A stretch of DNA of 64,000 bases from JBOFOR01 sp051654865 (GTDB taxonomy: Bacteria > Bacillota > Clostridia > Peptostreptococcales > Peptostreptococcaceae): NCBI GenBank assembly GCA_051654865.1, contig JBOFYV010000013.1, positions 58,716-122,715 on the forward strand. The letters run 5' to 3'. Made by a program: the position numbers and the translations under genes. The notes under the pieces were generated by a model. That model worked only from the letters and a program-made list of their open reading frames with translations, ran no database searches and was not told where the DNA came from. Below, piece by piece: positions 43,262-52,960 of the stretch (its first letter is position 1; each line of letters begins with the position of its first letter).

Positions 43262-44359
43262 ATGAAGGATAATATGGATAAAAACATATATGATATGTTG
43301 AATGATATTGAAGTAGACTTAAGTGAATATGATAGAGAAGATTTTAATGATATAGAAAAAATGAAAATAAAGAAAAAGTTTAGAAAATCTATAGGTAAAA
43401 AAAATTTAAATTCTAATTACAAAAAAAATATATCGGTAGCTTCTATAGCTATACTAAGCATAGCAATAGTATCAGCAACACCGGCAGGCACATATGCATC
43501 TAAAATAATCTCAGACTTAGTATTTGATATAAAGTCAGTACTAAGGATTGGTGTAGAGAATGATAACTATATAAAAGTTATTAACCAGTCCATAACAAAA
43601 GAAGATATAACTCTAAGGTTAAATGAAGCAGTATTGAATGATGGTGAGCTTATTATATCAATGACTACCAAGTCAAAAGAAAGAATTCCGCAAGATACAA
43701 GAATAGGAGGAAACCTTGATCAAAAACTATATATAAATGGAGAATTTATAGATGAGGCAGATTCAAGTGTTGGTACAGATACAAGTAAAAAAAGTACAGA
43801 TGAAGTGCTATTTTTCAATGTAGATACAACAAAATATAGTGGTGTAATAGATGTAAAAATAGTACTGGAGAATTTATCTATATACACAGATGTAGATAGT
43901 GGATTAAATAAATCAAAAACTATAGAAGGACCTTTTGTGTATGAGTTTAATTTTGATACTAATAAAATAAATAAAGATTTAAAAAATATAGAAATGAATA
44001 AGGAAATAGACCTTGGCAATAATCAAAAAGTGATGTTAGAGAAATTTGTATATACACCTTTAACACAGAAAATCTATTACACAAAAAATAAAAATGCATA
44101 TGAAAGTGAAAAATATTTAATATTAAAAGGTGTTGATGACTTAGGCAATGAAGTAATATTTGAGCAAAGTAATGAAGGCAATGGAGTAGGAACTTTAATT
44201 ACTAATTTAAGTGGAAAGCAAGTTAATAAATCTGCAAAATATTTGATTCTTACAGCATATGAAATAACGTATATAAAAGAAGAGGGTAAAGAAATTAAAG
44301 AAAAACTAGATGAAATTGAAACGAATATTAGAATCGATTTATCTAGTGCTAGTAAATAA
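43262..44359 (+). CDS. DUF4179-domain putative anti-sigma factor
   Basis: Protein of 365 residues. About 55 cytoplasmic residues are followed by one membrane helix near 59-78 (ISVASIAILSIAIVSATPAG) and a long extracytoplasmic domain of DUF4179 type. It is coupled to the preceding sigma gene and so is likely its membrane-bound inhibitor. The signal it detects is unknown. The ATG follows GGAAGGTAGAGG. Confidence 0.82.
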   Translation: MKDNMDKNIYDMLNDIEVDLSEYDREDFNDIEKMKIKKKFRKSIGKKNLNSNYKKNISVASIAILSIAIVSATPAGTYASKIISDLVFDIKSVLRIGVENDNYIKVINQSITKEDITLRLNEAVLNDGELIISMTTKSKERIPQDTRIGGNLDQKLYINGEFIDEADSSVGTDTSKKSTDEVLFFNVDTTKYSGVIDVKIVLENLSIYTDVDSGLNKSKTIEGPFVYEFNFDTNKINKDLKNIEMNKEIDLGNNQKVMLEKFVYTPLTQKIYYTKNKNAYESEKYLILKGVDDLGNEVIFEQSNEGNGVGTLITNLSGKQVNKSAKYLILTAYEITYIKEEGKEIKEKLDEIETNIRIDLSSASK

Positions 44360-44376
44360 TATTTAAATTTGAATAC

Positions 44377-44435
44377 AAAATAGACATTAAAAATAAGGCT
44401 ATTAAAAAGATAGTCTTATTTTTAATGTCTATTTT
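44377..44435 (+). terminator. Long hairpin after the sigma/DUF4179 pair
   Basis: A 26-bp stem: 21 perfect pairs beginning AAAATAGACATT, one G-T pair, then CTAT/ATAG, with a 7-base loop. It is much longer than a normal terminator but ends in TTTT and sits where one is expected. Confidence 0.8.
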
Positions 44436-44573
44436 AGGTTATATTTCAGTAGAAATAAAGAATTATGTAAAAAAATAATAAAAATGATAGATATAGTAAA
44501 TTATATTACGAAATATAAAGTGCAATAGATAAAATAATGATAAATAGTAATTAACAATTGGAGGAGTTTTAGT

Positions 44574-45638
44574 ATGAAAAAAATAGGATTTAAAAATAAA
44601 TTAAGTAAAAAGCAAAAACTTATAGTTGGTGTTACATCTTTATTTATGCTTACAGGAGGGGTAGTTACATTTAGCATAGTTAGAGATAATATTTTAGAAA
44701 AACAGCTTATGGAAAGTAGAGTAGATTTATATGAAGTGCCTGGCCAAGAAAAAGTGTTTTTAAAAGGAAAAGTGGTTCCTATAAAATCAGAAGAATTATT
44801 TGTAAATGAAGGTCAAGGGCAACTAGATCAAATAAAGGTAGAAGATAGAGCTTTTGTAGAAAAAGGAGCACCATTATTTACATGTAAAAATAATGAACAA
44901 ATAAAAGAAATATCGAATTTAAAATTACAAGTTGAAGCAAAGAAAAAAGAAAAAAATGCTGCAATTGATGAAGAAATGAAAAAAACTATCGATGAAGAAA
45001 TAAAGCAACTTAATAAACAAATTGATGAACTAAACAAAACAGCATATTCAACAGTATATGCACCTTTTAGTGGAAAAGCGTATATAAATGAAGATAAAAG
45101 TGTAGGCAAACCTGTAATTATATTAGAAACAACAGAGTTCTATGTAAAGGGACAAGTAAATGAAAGAGATTCTTATAAAATAAAACTGCGCCAAGGCGTA
45201 GAAGTAAAAGCTATGGCTACAAACGATAAATACAGTGGGAAAATAATAGATATAGGAGACAAACCATTAAATAATGAAGATTTAGATGGTGGATATAGCT
45301 CAGATTCTGGAATGTCTCAGTATAGAGTTAAGGTAAGTATTGAGAAGCAAGATAATTTAAAAAATGGACTAAATGTTCAAATGACAGCATTGAGTGGAAG
45401 TAGTGATAAAAAAATACCTACAACAGCAGTAATTCAAGAATCAGGTAGCCACTACGTGTATAAAGTTGAAAACGAAACTGTATATAAGATAGATATAAAA
45501 GTGAAAGAAGAAAAAGATGATTATTATATAGTTGAAAGTGGAGTTAATGAAGGTGATGAGATAATTACAGATGCCCTTAGTAGAGAGTTTAAAGATGGAG
45601 ACAAAGTATATACAGGGAAAGAAGAAATTGATATATAA
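44574..45638 (+). CDS. MacA-like membrane-fusion protein of an ABC exporter
   Basis: HlyD/MacA-type adaptor of 354 residues. An N-terminal membrane helix (about 20-38) is followed by a lipoyl-like half motif, a short coiled-coil hairpin (about 115-160, KLQVEAKKKEKNAA...) and the second lipoyl half (STVYAPFSGKAYI). A beta-barrel with TAVIQESGSHYVYKVE completes it. It bridges the permease to the cell exterior. GGAGG precedes the ATG. It is the first gene of a three-gene export operon. Confidence 0.88.
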   Translation: MKKIGFKNKLSKKQKLIVGVTSLFMLTGGVVTFSIVRDNILEKQLMESRVDLYEVPGQEKVFLKGKVVPIKSEELFVNEGQGQLDQIKVEDRAFVEKGAPLFTCKNNEQIKEISNLKLQVEAKKKEKNAAIDEEMKKTIDEEIKQLNKQIDELNKTAYSTVYAPFSGKAYINEDKSVGKPVIILETTEFYVKGQVNERDSYKIKLRQGVEVKAMATNDKYSGKIIDIGDKPLNNEDLDGGYSSDSGMSQYRVKVSIEKQDNLKNGLNVQMTALSGSSDKKIPTTAVIQESGSHYVYKVENETVYKIDIKVKEEKDDYYIVESGVNEGDEIITDALSREFKDGDKVYTGKEEIDI

Positions 45639-45655
45639 AAAGTGAGGTGTAGAAT

Positions 45656-46342
45656 ATGAGCAAAAATATAATAGAGCTTAAAAATATACAAAAATATTAT
45701 AAAGTAGGAAATGATGATTTACATGTACTTAAATCAATAGATTTAGAAATAAAAACAGGTGAGTTTTTAATGATAGTAGGAAAATCAGGAAGTGGGAAGA
45801 CTACACTTCTTAATATATTAGGTTTCTTAGATAAATTTAGCGAAGGTAAATATTTATTTAAAGGTGATGATGTAACTAATCTAAGTGAGAGAGCTAGATC
45901 TAGATTTAGAAATACAAATATAGGATTTGTATTCCAACAATTTAATTTAATACCAACTTTAGATATATACAAAAATGTTGAATTACCAATGATATACAAT
46001 GATAAATATTCTAAAGAAGAAAAAGACAGTAGAATTAAAGAGAGATTACAAATGGTAGGGTTATTAGATAAAATACATCAAAAGCCACTTGAATTATCAG
46101 GAGGACAGCAGCAACGTATTACTATAGCTAGGGCACTAGTTAATGACCCAGATATAATATTTGCAGATGAACCTACAGGGGCATTAGATACAGAAACTAG
46201 TCGTGATATTATGGAATTATTAAAAGAATTAAATAAAAAAGGAAAAACAATAATAATGGTTACACATGAACCAGAACTACTGAGATATGCTACTAAAGTA
46301 ATTAGTATAAAAGATGGTGTAGTAGTAGTAGAGGGGGCCTAG
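45656..46342 (+). CDS. MacB/LolD-type ABC exporter ATPase
   Basis: ATPase of 228 residues with Walker A GKSGSGKTT (43-51), the MacB/LolD landmark FVFQQFNLIPTL, signature LSGGQQQR, Walker B IIFADEPTGALD and switch His in MVTHEPEL. Transporters of this type act by mechanotransmission to export peptides or drugs. It follows the adaptor by 17 bases and precedes the permease by 2. Confidence 0.94.
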   Translation: MSKNIIELKNIQKYYKVGNDDLHVLKSIDLEIKTGEFLMIVGKSGSGKTTLLNILGFLDKFSEGKYLFKGDDVTNLSERARSRFRNTNIGFVFQQFNLIPTLDIYKNVELPMIYNDKYSKEEKDSRIKERLQMVGLLDKIHQKPLELSGGQQQRITIARALVNDPDIIFADEPTGALDTETSRDIMELLKELNKKGKTIIMVTHEPELLRYATKVISIKDGVVVVEGA

Positions 46343-46344
46343 TT

Positions 46345-47547
46345 ATGGTAATTATTAAAAATGCTATAGAAAATATAAAAACTAACAAGATTCGTGTAAT
46401 CGTAGCTATGGTATGGATAGTACTTGGTATAACATCTGTAGTTGTAGTATCAAGTATAGGAAATGGTATAGAACAACAAGGTATAAATTCAAGTAAAGAC
46501 CCTGCATTTAGAACAACTAATATATATTTTAGCCCTAATTATGAAAGTAGCTTTGATCCAACTTTTTATGAACCATTTACTTTAGAAGATATAGGTAAAC
46601 TGTCAGGGATAAGAGGTGTAGAAAAAATTACGCCTAAATATGGAGAGGCTGCTAGTGGTATGTATGGTAAAAATATAGAATATGAAGATGGAAGTTCATA
46701 TTCGGAAATAATAGAGTATAAAGATAATAAAAATATAGAAGTACAATATGGAAGAAGTTTTTCTTTGGATGACCTAGATAGAAATACAATTATTTTAGAT
46801 GGTGGTATAGCATATGGTGTAGGAATATATACTCCTAGAAATGCAGTAGGTAAAAATATAGAAATTGATGGAGAAACATTTGAAGTAGTAGGTGTTTTAG
46901 AATCAGACGTTGCTGTGGTCACAGATGGATTTGAAACGCCTAAAAGTTATATGCCTAAAAAAGCACTTCAAAACCTAGAAGAAAAAAACTCTTTCGGAGG
47001 TCCTCTAAATGGATTAGAACTTTTAGTTAAACCAGGATACGATGTAAGTGAAGTTGGGAGCGAGGTAACAGAGAAGCTAAGTTTAGGTAAAGATAAGAGC
47101 GTAGGTACTTATGAGATGAATGGAGGAAGTGATGGAAGTTTCCAATTAGGTATTTTACAGTCGACTATAAATAGGTTTACGTCTATATTATCTAATGTAT
47201 CTTTGGCAATAGGTGGTATAGGAATTATGAATATAATGTATATGTCAGTTACTGAGAGAAAAAGAGAAATAGGTATAAGAAGAGCGATAGGAGCAGAACC
47301 AAAGGATATAGTAATTCAATTTTTAATAGAAACTATAGTTATAACAATTATGGGTGGATTAGTAGGTATAGTAGTTGGGTCAATTGCAGCTAGTCAAGTT
47401 GGACCATACTTAGGGGTAGAAGCAATACCTAGCGCACAAGTTTACGCAAAGGCATTATTTATATCAATAATGACAGGAGCTATATTTGGAGCTATACCAG
47501 CAATAAAAGCTTCAAAATTAGATCCAATACAAGCAATACAAGGATAA
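46345..47547 (+). CDS. MacB-type ABC exporter permease
   Basis: Permease of 400 residues with the MacB/FtsX layout. A first helix (about 17-40) is followed by a periplasmic-type MacB_PCD domain (about 45-265), then three C-terminal helices. The loop MSVTERKREIGIRRAIGAEP between helices 2 and 3 is the coupling segment of FtsX-like permeases, and LDPIQAIQ closes the protein. It completes the exporter. The substrate is unknown, possibly a peptide or antibiotic. Confidence 0.94.
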   Translation: MVIIKNAIENIKTNKIRVIVAMVWIVLGITSVVVVSSIGNGIEQQGINSSKDPAFRTTNIYFSPNYESSFDPTFYEPFTLEDIGKLSGIRGVEKITPKYGEAASGMYGKNIEYEDGSSYSEIIEYKDNKNIEVQYGRSFSLDDLDRNTIILDGGIAYGVGIYTPRNAVGKNIEIDGETFEVVGVLESDVAVVTDGFETPKSYMPKKALQNLEEKNSFGGPLNGLELLVKPGYDVSEVGSEVTEKLSLGKDKSVGTYEMNGGSDGSFQLGILQSTINRFTSILSNVSLAIGGIGIMNIMYMSVTERKREIGIRRAIGAEPKDIVIQFLIETIVITIMGGLVGIVVGSIAASQVGPYLGVEAIPSAQVYAKALFISIMTGAIFGAIPAIKASKLDPIQAIQG

Positions 47548-47645
47548 AAAATATAGAAAAGTGATAGATATGATATAGGTGATAACGAATATATAAATGG
47601 AATGAATTATAAATAATAAAAATTATTAAAAAGGAGAGATTGAAA

Positions 47646-48218
47646 ATGAACTTAAAAGACAAAAAAACAAAAAAATATATAATAGCAACAATAGTAGCAG
47701 CAATAGGAATAGGCATTTTTACAAATGCACAAATAGATTTTGCGAGAAATGTTCAAGTAAGTGTGGTATCAACATTAAGTAATCTAAAGCAAAACATACT
47801 TGAAAAGAAAGATTTATTATTAGATATTGAAAAAGAGGTAAAAGAAACTGAATCAGAAGAAGGTAAATTTTCACAGATGGAATCTCAAATAAAAAAAATT
47901 GAGAATGCAGATTGTTTTGATGATAGCAAGATAAATGAAAATGTAGCTATGTTTGATAACTTTAATAAAGAATTAGATAAAATAATGACTTTATACAATA
48001 ATAACAGTGCTATAGATGAGGATGTTTTACTAGTTAACAAAAGAGAGGAAGTAAAAATGCTAAACAACTTTGTAGATGAGATGATGTTTGAGTATAACAA
48101 GGATTATCTTCCAGAGTTTAATAAAAGAATAGCAACGTTCCCAGCTAGTATATATGCTAATAGTAAAGATTGGAATAAGGTAAATGAATTTAAAAGTATT
48201 GATATGAATAAAAAGTAA
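47646..48218 (+). CDS. Hypothetical exported or membrane-anchored protein
   Basis: Protein of about 190 residues. A Lys-rich N-terminus (MNLKDKKTKKY) leads into one hydrophobic helix (IIATIVAAIGIGIF). The rest is acidic and helical with coiled-coil character and no recognised domain. ATG 47646 is 7 bases from AAGGAGAG; the upstream TTG is too close. It follows the export operon by about 100 bases and may belong to it functionally. Confidence 0.7.
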   Translation: MNLKDKKTKKYIIATIVAAIGIGIFTNAQIDFARNVQVSVVSTLSNLKQNILEKKDLLLDIEKEVKETESEEGKFSQMESQIKKIENADCFDDSKINENVAMFDNFNKELDKIMTLYNNNSAIDEDVLLVNKREEVKMLNNFVDEMMFEYNKDYLPEFNKRIATFPASIYANSKDWNKVNEFKSIDMNKK

Positions 48219-48305
48219 TATGTAAGGAATCAATAGTGTCAAAACTTCATCAACATAAATAGTATGATAGTAGGATATTATTTGATGTAAGAGGGGGAGA
48301 GTTAT

Positions 48306-48908
48306 TTGAGAAATTTTAACAAAAATTATTCTCTTATAAGGGTTTTTCATGCTGTTCCAGGTGGAGATGAAGTAGATATATATTTGAATGATAAGCCATT
48401 TTATAAAGAACTTGATTTTACAGAATTTACGCCATATGTGTATGTTCCACAAGGAAAATACACATTAACAGCTTATGTTGATGGTGACTTAGATAAGTTA
48501 CTATTAAGACAAGAGATTGAAGTTAAAAATGATGAGCTTGTAACTATGGCTCTAACAGGGGATATAGGAGATATACAACTATTGCCTATAAAAGAAGATA
48601 AGGAAATACCAAGTGGGAATAACTCTAAAGTTAGATTTGTACATTTGGTTCCTAACGGTAGAGAGGTTAATATTCTACTAGATGGCAAAGTAGAATTTTC
48701 TAATGTTAAGTTTAGAGATATTACGTCTTATTTAGAAGTTGCACCAAAGTTATATAATGTTAGTGTTATAGCTTCTCAAAATAATGCGTTAATTAATCAA
48801 GATCAAATAAAAGTAAATCCGAATAGGATATATACTTTTTATGCAGTAGGTAATGCGCCTAATTTTGACGTAATGCAATCAGTAGACGGGGCTACATTCT
48901 TAATATAG
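48306..48908 (+). CDS. DUF4397-domain protein
   Basis: Protein of 200 residues containing two related beta-rich halves. Each begins with a phrase like RVFHAVPGGDEVDIYLND or RFVHLVPNGREVNILLDG, the DUF4397 pattern. No signal peptide is apparent, although many relatives are surface proteins. Function is unknown. The start is TTG 48306, 5 bases after GGGGGAGAG. A bidirectional terminator follows. Confidence 0.83.
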   Translation: MRNFNKNYSLIRVFHAVPGGDEVDIYLNDKPFYKELDFTEFTPYVYVPQGKYTLTAYVDGDLDKLLLRQEIEVKNDELVTMALTGDIGDIQLLPIKEDKEIPSGNNSKVRFVHLVPNGREVNILLDGKVEFSNVKFRDITSYLEVAPKLYNVSVIASQNNALINQDQIKVNPNRIYTFYAVGNAPNFDVMQSVDGATFLI

Positions 48909-49007
48909 AGATTTAAATATAGATAGCCCACTCGATGGATAATTATTATAAGTTTTCCATATTAAGAATTTGGATATGGAAAAGAAAAAGAAAAAAACAT
49001 AAAATAT

Positions 49008-49051
49008 AAAAAAGAAAGCGTCTACTTTATGGGGTAGATGCTTTCTTTTTT
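49008..49051. terminator. Bidirectional terminator before dapH
   Basis: AAAAAAGAAAGC..TCTAC pairs with GTAGA.GCTTTCTTTTTT, an 18-bp imperfect stem with T-runs on both strands. It serves the DUF4397 gene and the dap operon, which converge. Confidence 0.88.
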
Positions 49052-49067
49052 GTATATCTTATTTAAT

Positions 49068-49784
49068 TTAGTCTAGGTCTCTTAGACCTTCCATTATTTT
49101 TGTTTTGTCACTTGTTTTTGAGTCTTTCATTTTTATTACTCTAGCAGGTGAACCAGCAACAACAGTACCTGGTTCTACGTCGTGTGTAACTATTGCTCCT
49201 GCAGCTACTACGGATCCTTTTCCTACTTTTACGCCTTCTAGGATTACTGCGTTGGCTCCTATTAGGACGTCATCTTCTATGATTACTGGTGTAGCTGAAG
49301 GTGGTTCTAGTACGCCTGCTACGACTGCTCCGGCTCCTAGGTGTACGTTTTTACCTATCATACCTCTAGCGCCTATTACAGCGTTCATATCTATCATAGC
49401 ATTGTCTCCTACAACTGCGCCTATGTTTATTACAGCTCCCATCATAACCACAGCGTTATGACCTATAGTTACCATATCTCTGATTATAGCACCTGGCTCT
49501 ATTCTTGCATGTTCGTGTAGGTAGTTGTATAAAGGTATAGCAGAATTTCTTCTGTCATATTCTATGTGCATATCTTCAATATGGTGTTTTTTACTATCAA
49601 GTTCTTTCATTATTTCGTTATAGTCACCTATTAGAGTGTAAGAACCAGTAGCTCCAAATACTTTGAAGTTATCATTCTTCTTAACATTTAAAAGTTTACC
49701 ATTTACATATACCTTAACTGGTGTACTTTTTTTAGATTCTTTTATGAAATTTGCTATTTCATATGCGTCATTTAAATTTATCAT
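49068..49784 (-). CDS. dapH: Tetrahydrodipicolinate N-acetyltransferase
   Basis: Enzyme of 238 residues that acetylates tetrahydrodipicolinate in the acetyl branch of lysine/diaminopimelate synthesis. An N-terminal DapH_N region (about 1-80) precedes a left-handed beta-helix of hexapeptide repeats (IGHNAVVMMGAVINIGAVVG, GKNVHLGAGAVVAG, IGANAVILEGVKVG). The catalytic region is RIEPGAIIRDMV. It is the last gene of the asd-dapA-dapB-dapH operon. GGGGG precedes the ATG. Confidence 0.95.
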   Translation of the reverse strand: MINLNDAYEIANFIKESKKSTPVKVYVNGKLLNVKKNDNFKVFGATGSYTLIGDYNEIMKELDSKKHHIEDMHIEYDRRNSAIPLYNYLHEHARIEPGAIIRDMVTIGHNAVVMMGAVINIGAVVGDNAMIDMNAVIGARGMIGKNVHLGAGAVVAGVLEPPSATPVIIEDDVLIGANAVILEGVKVGKGSVVAAGAIVTHDVEPGTVVAGSPARVIKMKDSKTSDKTKIMEGLRDLD

Positions 49785-49802
49785 TTGAATACCCCCTTTT
49801 GA

Positions 49803-50549
49803 TTAGCTTAACATATTATCCATATTGTAGTATCCAGGCTCTTGATTTACTAAATATTTAGCAGCAGTGATAGCTCCTTTTGCAAATATATCTTTAGATT
49901 GAGCTGTATGCTTTAACTCTACAACTTCATCGTGTCCTGCATAAATAACATTATGTTCCCCAACTATTGTTCCGCCTCTTACAGCGTGAATTCCTATTTC
50001 ATTATCAGTTCTTTTTGCTTCTCTACCATATCTACCGTAATTGTATTCAATAGTAGGTAAAACTTCTTTAATGGCATTAGCTATCATAACAGCAGTACCG
50101 CTTGGAGCATCTACTTTTTTGTTGTGATGCTTTTCTATAACTTCTATATCAAAATTACCAAGAGCTTTAGTGGCTTCTTTAACTAATTTAAGAAGTACAT
50201 TTACACCTAAAGACATATTGAAAGATAAGAATATAGGTATTATCTTAGAAGCTTCTTTAATTTTGTTTAATTCATCATTATTGTATCCAGTAGTAGCAAT
50301 TACTAATGGTGTTTTAGTATCTAAAGCATATGATAGAACATCATCTAAGCTGGAATGATGAGAAAAATCTATTATAACATCAGCAGTTTCTTTTATATCA
50401 ACCATTTTACTATATATTTTATAATCAGTAGTTTCAGTTGGATTAAAAGAAGAACCACATATTAATTCTAACTCATTATCTTCTAGAACGCATCTAGTTA
50501 AAACTTTCCCCATTTTACCTAGGCATCCATTTACTATAACTTTTAGCAT
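49803..50549 (-). CDS. dapB: 4-Hydroxy-tetrahydrodipicolinate reductase
   Basis: NAD(P)H-dependent reductase of 248 residues in the lysine pathway. It has the nucleotide loop GCLGKMG, the family signature EKHHNKKVDAPSGTA with the catalytic His and Lys, and the C-terminal GRYGREAKR / HAVRGGTIVGEH. It overlaps the end of dapA by 7 bases, so translation is likely coupled. Confidence 0.96.
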   Translation of the reverse strand: MLKVIVNGCLGKMGKVLTRCVLEDNELELICGSSFNPTETTDYKIYSKMVDIKETADVIIDFSHHSSLDDVLSYALDTKTPLVIATTGYNNDELNKIKEASKIIPIFLSFNMSLGVNVLLKLVKEATKALGNFDIEVIEKHHNKKVDAPSGTAVMIANAIKEVLPTIEYNYGRYGREAKRTDNEIGIHAVRGGTIVGEHNVIYAGHDEVVELKHTAQSKDIFAKGAITAAKYLVNQEPGYYNMDNMLS

Positions 50550-51436
50550 AATCCCTCCGCTAATTTTAAACCAGCATTAACTAATTCTTTTTTTAGTACT
50601 TCTAAGTTACTTTCTTCCATATCTGCAAGAGGAAGTCTTAGATTACCAACTTCAAATCCTAATAAGTTCATAGCAGTTTTTACTGGTATTGGATTTACTT
50701 CTATAAATAAAGCATCTATTAAAGGTTTTAATTCAAGTTGTATTTTTCTAGAACCTTCTATATCTCCATCAAAGAACTTTTGAACTAAATCATGAGTTTC
50801 TTTTGGACATACGTTAGCAAGAACAGATATAACACCTTTTCCACCAACAGAAAGTAATTGAAGTATAGAATCGTCATTTCCTGAATAAACAGCAAAATCA
50901 TCAGGAACTAATCTACAAACTTCAGCAACTTGAGCTAAATCACCACTAGCTTCCTTAAGTGCTACTATATTATCTATCTTAGCTAACTCAGCAACTAAGC
51001 TAGGCTTCATATTCATAGAAGTTCTTCCAGGAACGTTGTACATAATTATAGGTAAACTAACACTTTTAGCTATAGTTTCAAAGTGTAGTTTAAGTCCCTT
51101 AGCATTAGCTTTATTATAGTAAGGAGTAATTACTAATAGTCCATCAGCTCCTAATCTTTCAGCTTCTTGGCTTAAATGAACAGAATGCATAGTGTTATTA
51201 GAACCAGTACCAGCTATAACAGGAATTCTTTTATTTACCTTATCTACAACATACTTTATAACAGCTAATTGCTCATCATCACTCATAGTAGTAGCTTCAC
51301 CAGTAGTACCACAAACAACTAAAGCATCAGTATGATTTTCTATATGATACTCAACTAATTGACCTAACTTTTCAAAATCCACACCCTTATCCGTAAAAGG
51401 CGTAATAATCGCAACAGCAGAACCTTGAAATAACAT
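50543..51436 (-). CDS. dapA: 4-Hydroxy-tetrahydrodipicolinate synthase
   Basis: Class I aldolase of 297 residues joining pyruvate and aspartate semialdehyde. Visible are GTTGEATT, the Tyr in MYNVPGRT, and the Schiff-base Lys in VALKEASGD (near residue 160). It commits carbon to lysine and diaminopimelate. AAGGGGGAT precedes the ATG. It lies between asd and dapB. Confidence 0.96.
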   Translation of the reverse strand: MLFQGSAVAIITPFTDKGVDFEKLGQLVEYHIENHTDALVVCGTTGEATTMSDDEQLAVIKYVVDKVNKRIPVIAGTGSNNTMHSVHLSQEAERLGADGLLVITPYYNKANAKGLKLHFETIAKSVSLPIIMYNVPGRTSMNMKPSLVAELAKIDNIVALKEASGDLAQVAEVCRLVPDDFAVYSGNDDSILQLLSVGGKGVISVLANVCPKETHDLVQKFFDGDIEGSRKIQLELKPLIDALFIEVNPIPVKTAMNLLGFEVGNLRLPLADMEESNLEVLKKELVNAGLKLAEGLC

Positions 51437-51469
51437 AAAAATATCCCCCTTATATAAAAAATTATTTAA

Positions 51470-52468
51470 TTAAACTAAATCATAAGATAATAATAACTCT
51501 GCTATTTGAACAGCGTTAGTAGCAGCGCCTTTTCTTATGTTATCAGCAACTACCCACATATTTATACCATTATCTATACTAAAGTCTCTTCTAAGTCTCC
51601 CAACAAATACTTCATCTTTACCATCACAATCTATAGCAGTAGGGTACTCATTAGCTTGAGGATTATCTACAACAACAACACCCTCAACATTCTTTAGTTC
51701 GTTTACTAATTCTTCTAAATCAAACTCATTTTCAAACTCAATATTTATAGACTCGCTATGACCGTTTTTAACAGGTACTCTTACAGTAGTAGCCGTAACT
51801 TTTAAATCATAGTTGTTAAATATTTTCTTAGTTTCATTTATCATTTTTAATTCTTCTTTTGTATAACCGTTATCAGTAAATACATCTATATGAGGTAAGC
51901 AGTTGAATGCTATTGGATGAGGATAGAACTTGTTAGGTTCGCCTTCAACACCTTCTTCTAGGTCTTTTATACCTCTAACACCTGAACCAGATACTGCTTG
52001 ATATGTAGAGTATATTACTCTTTTTAATTTATACTTATCATCAAGACATCTTAGAGGTACTACGGCTTGTATAGTAGAGCAGTTAGGATTTGCTATAATG
52101 CCTTTGTGTTCTTTTACAGCTTCAGGATTTACTTCAGGCACTACTAATGGAACTTCAGGATCCATTCTCCAGTGGCTAGAGTTATCTACTACTATTACTC
52201 CTTTAGATGCTGCTATAGGAGCGTATTTTTCACTTATTTCTCCACCAGCAGAGAATAATGCTATTTGTATATCTCTATCAAATACATTCTCAGTTAATTC
52301 TTCAACTACATAATCTTTACCAGCAAAATTAACAGTAGAACCTGCTGATTTAGCAGATGAGAATAAGTATAAATTATCTATTGGAAAGTTTCTTTCTTCT
52401 AAAACCTTAAGGAATGTTCTCCCCACCATTCCTGTTGCACCAACTATTGCTACATTGACTTTTTTCAT
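51470..52468 (-). CDS. asd: Aspartate-semialdehyde dehydrogenase
   Basis: Enzyme of 332 residues that reduces aspartyl phosphate. The nucleotide loop is VGATGMVGRTF and the active-site Cys lies in NPNCSTIQ (near residue 130). The His region is VPVKNGHSESIN. First gene of the dap operon, directly behind the lysine riboswitch, with AAGGGGGAT before the ATG. Confidence 0.96.
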   Translation of the reverse strand: MKKVNVAIVGATGMVGRTFLKVLEERNFPIDNLYLFSSAKSAGSTVNFAGKDYVVEELTENVFDRDIQIALFSAGGEISEKYAPIAASKGVIVVDNSSHWRMDPEVPLVVPEVNPEAVKEHKGIIANPNCSTIQAVVPLRCLDDKYKLKRVIYSTYQAVSGSGVRGIKDLEEGVEGEPNKFYPHPIAFNCLPHIDVFTDNGYTKEELKMINETKKIFNNYDLKVTATTVRVPVKNGHSESINIEFENEFDLEELVNELKNVEGVVVVDNPQANEYPTAIDCDGKDEVFVGRLRRDFSIDNGINMWVVADNIRKGAATNAVQIAELLLSYDLV

Positions 52469-52560
52469 TGTGAATCCCCCTTATTATAATAAAAAATTCG
52501 TTCCTATATAAATTTATTAGTTTACTTCTACGGATATTAATAAAATTAAAATAATTAATA

Positions 52561-52800
52561 AAAATAGACGTGCAAAGGTATACTTTGGCACGTCTAAATA
52601 GAGTACGTTAAGTAAACCTTGTAGCTCACCATTTATATAGAATAAATGACAGTCTTACATATATTCTATGTAAACCCAGAAAATACCTTTGCCAAGAAAT
52701 TTTCTTCGGCTATAATTCCTTTCATCAAATATCAAAGTTTGCCAACTCCATTTGAATACTAATAATTACAGCACCTCTACCCTAGGTTATAGGACAATTT
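52561..52800 (-). ncRNA. Lysine riboswitch (L-box) of asd-dapA-dapB-dapH
   Basis: Read on the minus strand, the leader shows L-box landmarks in order: GAGGTGC (plus 52771-52777), GGAG, AAAGG, GCCGAAG (52704-52710), CTGGG, TGTCAT and GAGCTAC (52621-52627). It ends in a terminator hairpin (AGACGTGC with GCACGTCT, one bulged C) plus a T-run at 52561-52597. Lysine binding should promote termination and shut the operon down. The 5' edge is approximate. Confidence 0.92.
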
Positions 52801-52814
52801 AATTAATTAGTATT

Positions 52815-52843
52815 ATTCTAATCTAAGGAAAATAAAATTGCAA
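52815..52843 (-). promoter_or_regulatory. Promoter of the dap operon
   Basis: On the minus strand, TTGCAA (52838-52843) and TAGAAT (52815-52820) are 17 bases apart, placing the start near 52808, at the head of the L-box. The remaining bases up to 52960 show nothing more than AT-rich DNA. Confidence 0.75.
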
Positions 52844-52960
52844 TTAAAAATTAGAAAATTTTAAAAATTATAATTAATTGTTGAAATATAATTATAAAAG
52901 ACTATAATCATAGATAAAATATTTAGAGTAAGGACATTTTATTTAGGGGGGATTTTTAAG

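Noticed and set aside
49105..49461. 118-codon Thr/Pro/Ala-rich frame antisense to dapH
   Set aside because: It mirrors the hexapeptide-repeat coding of dapH and has no credible start.
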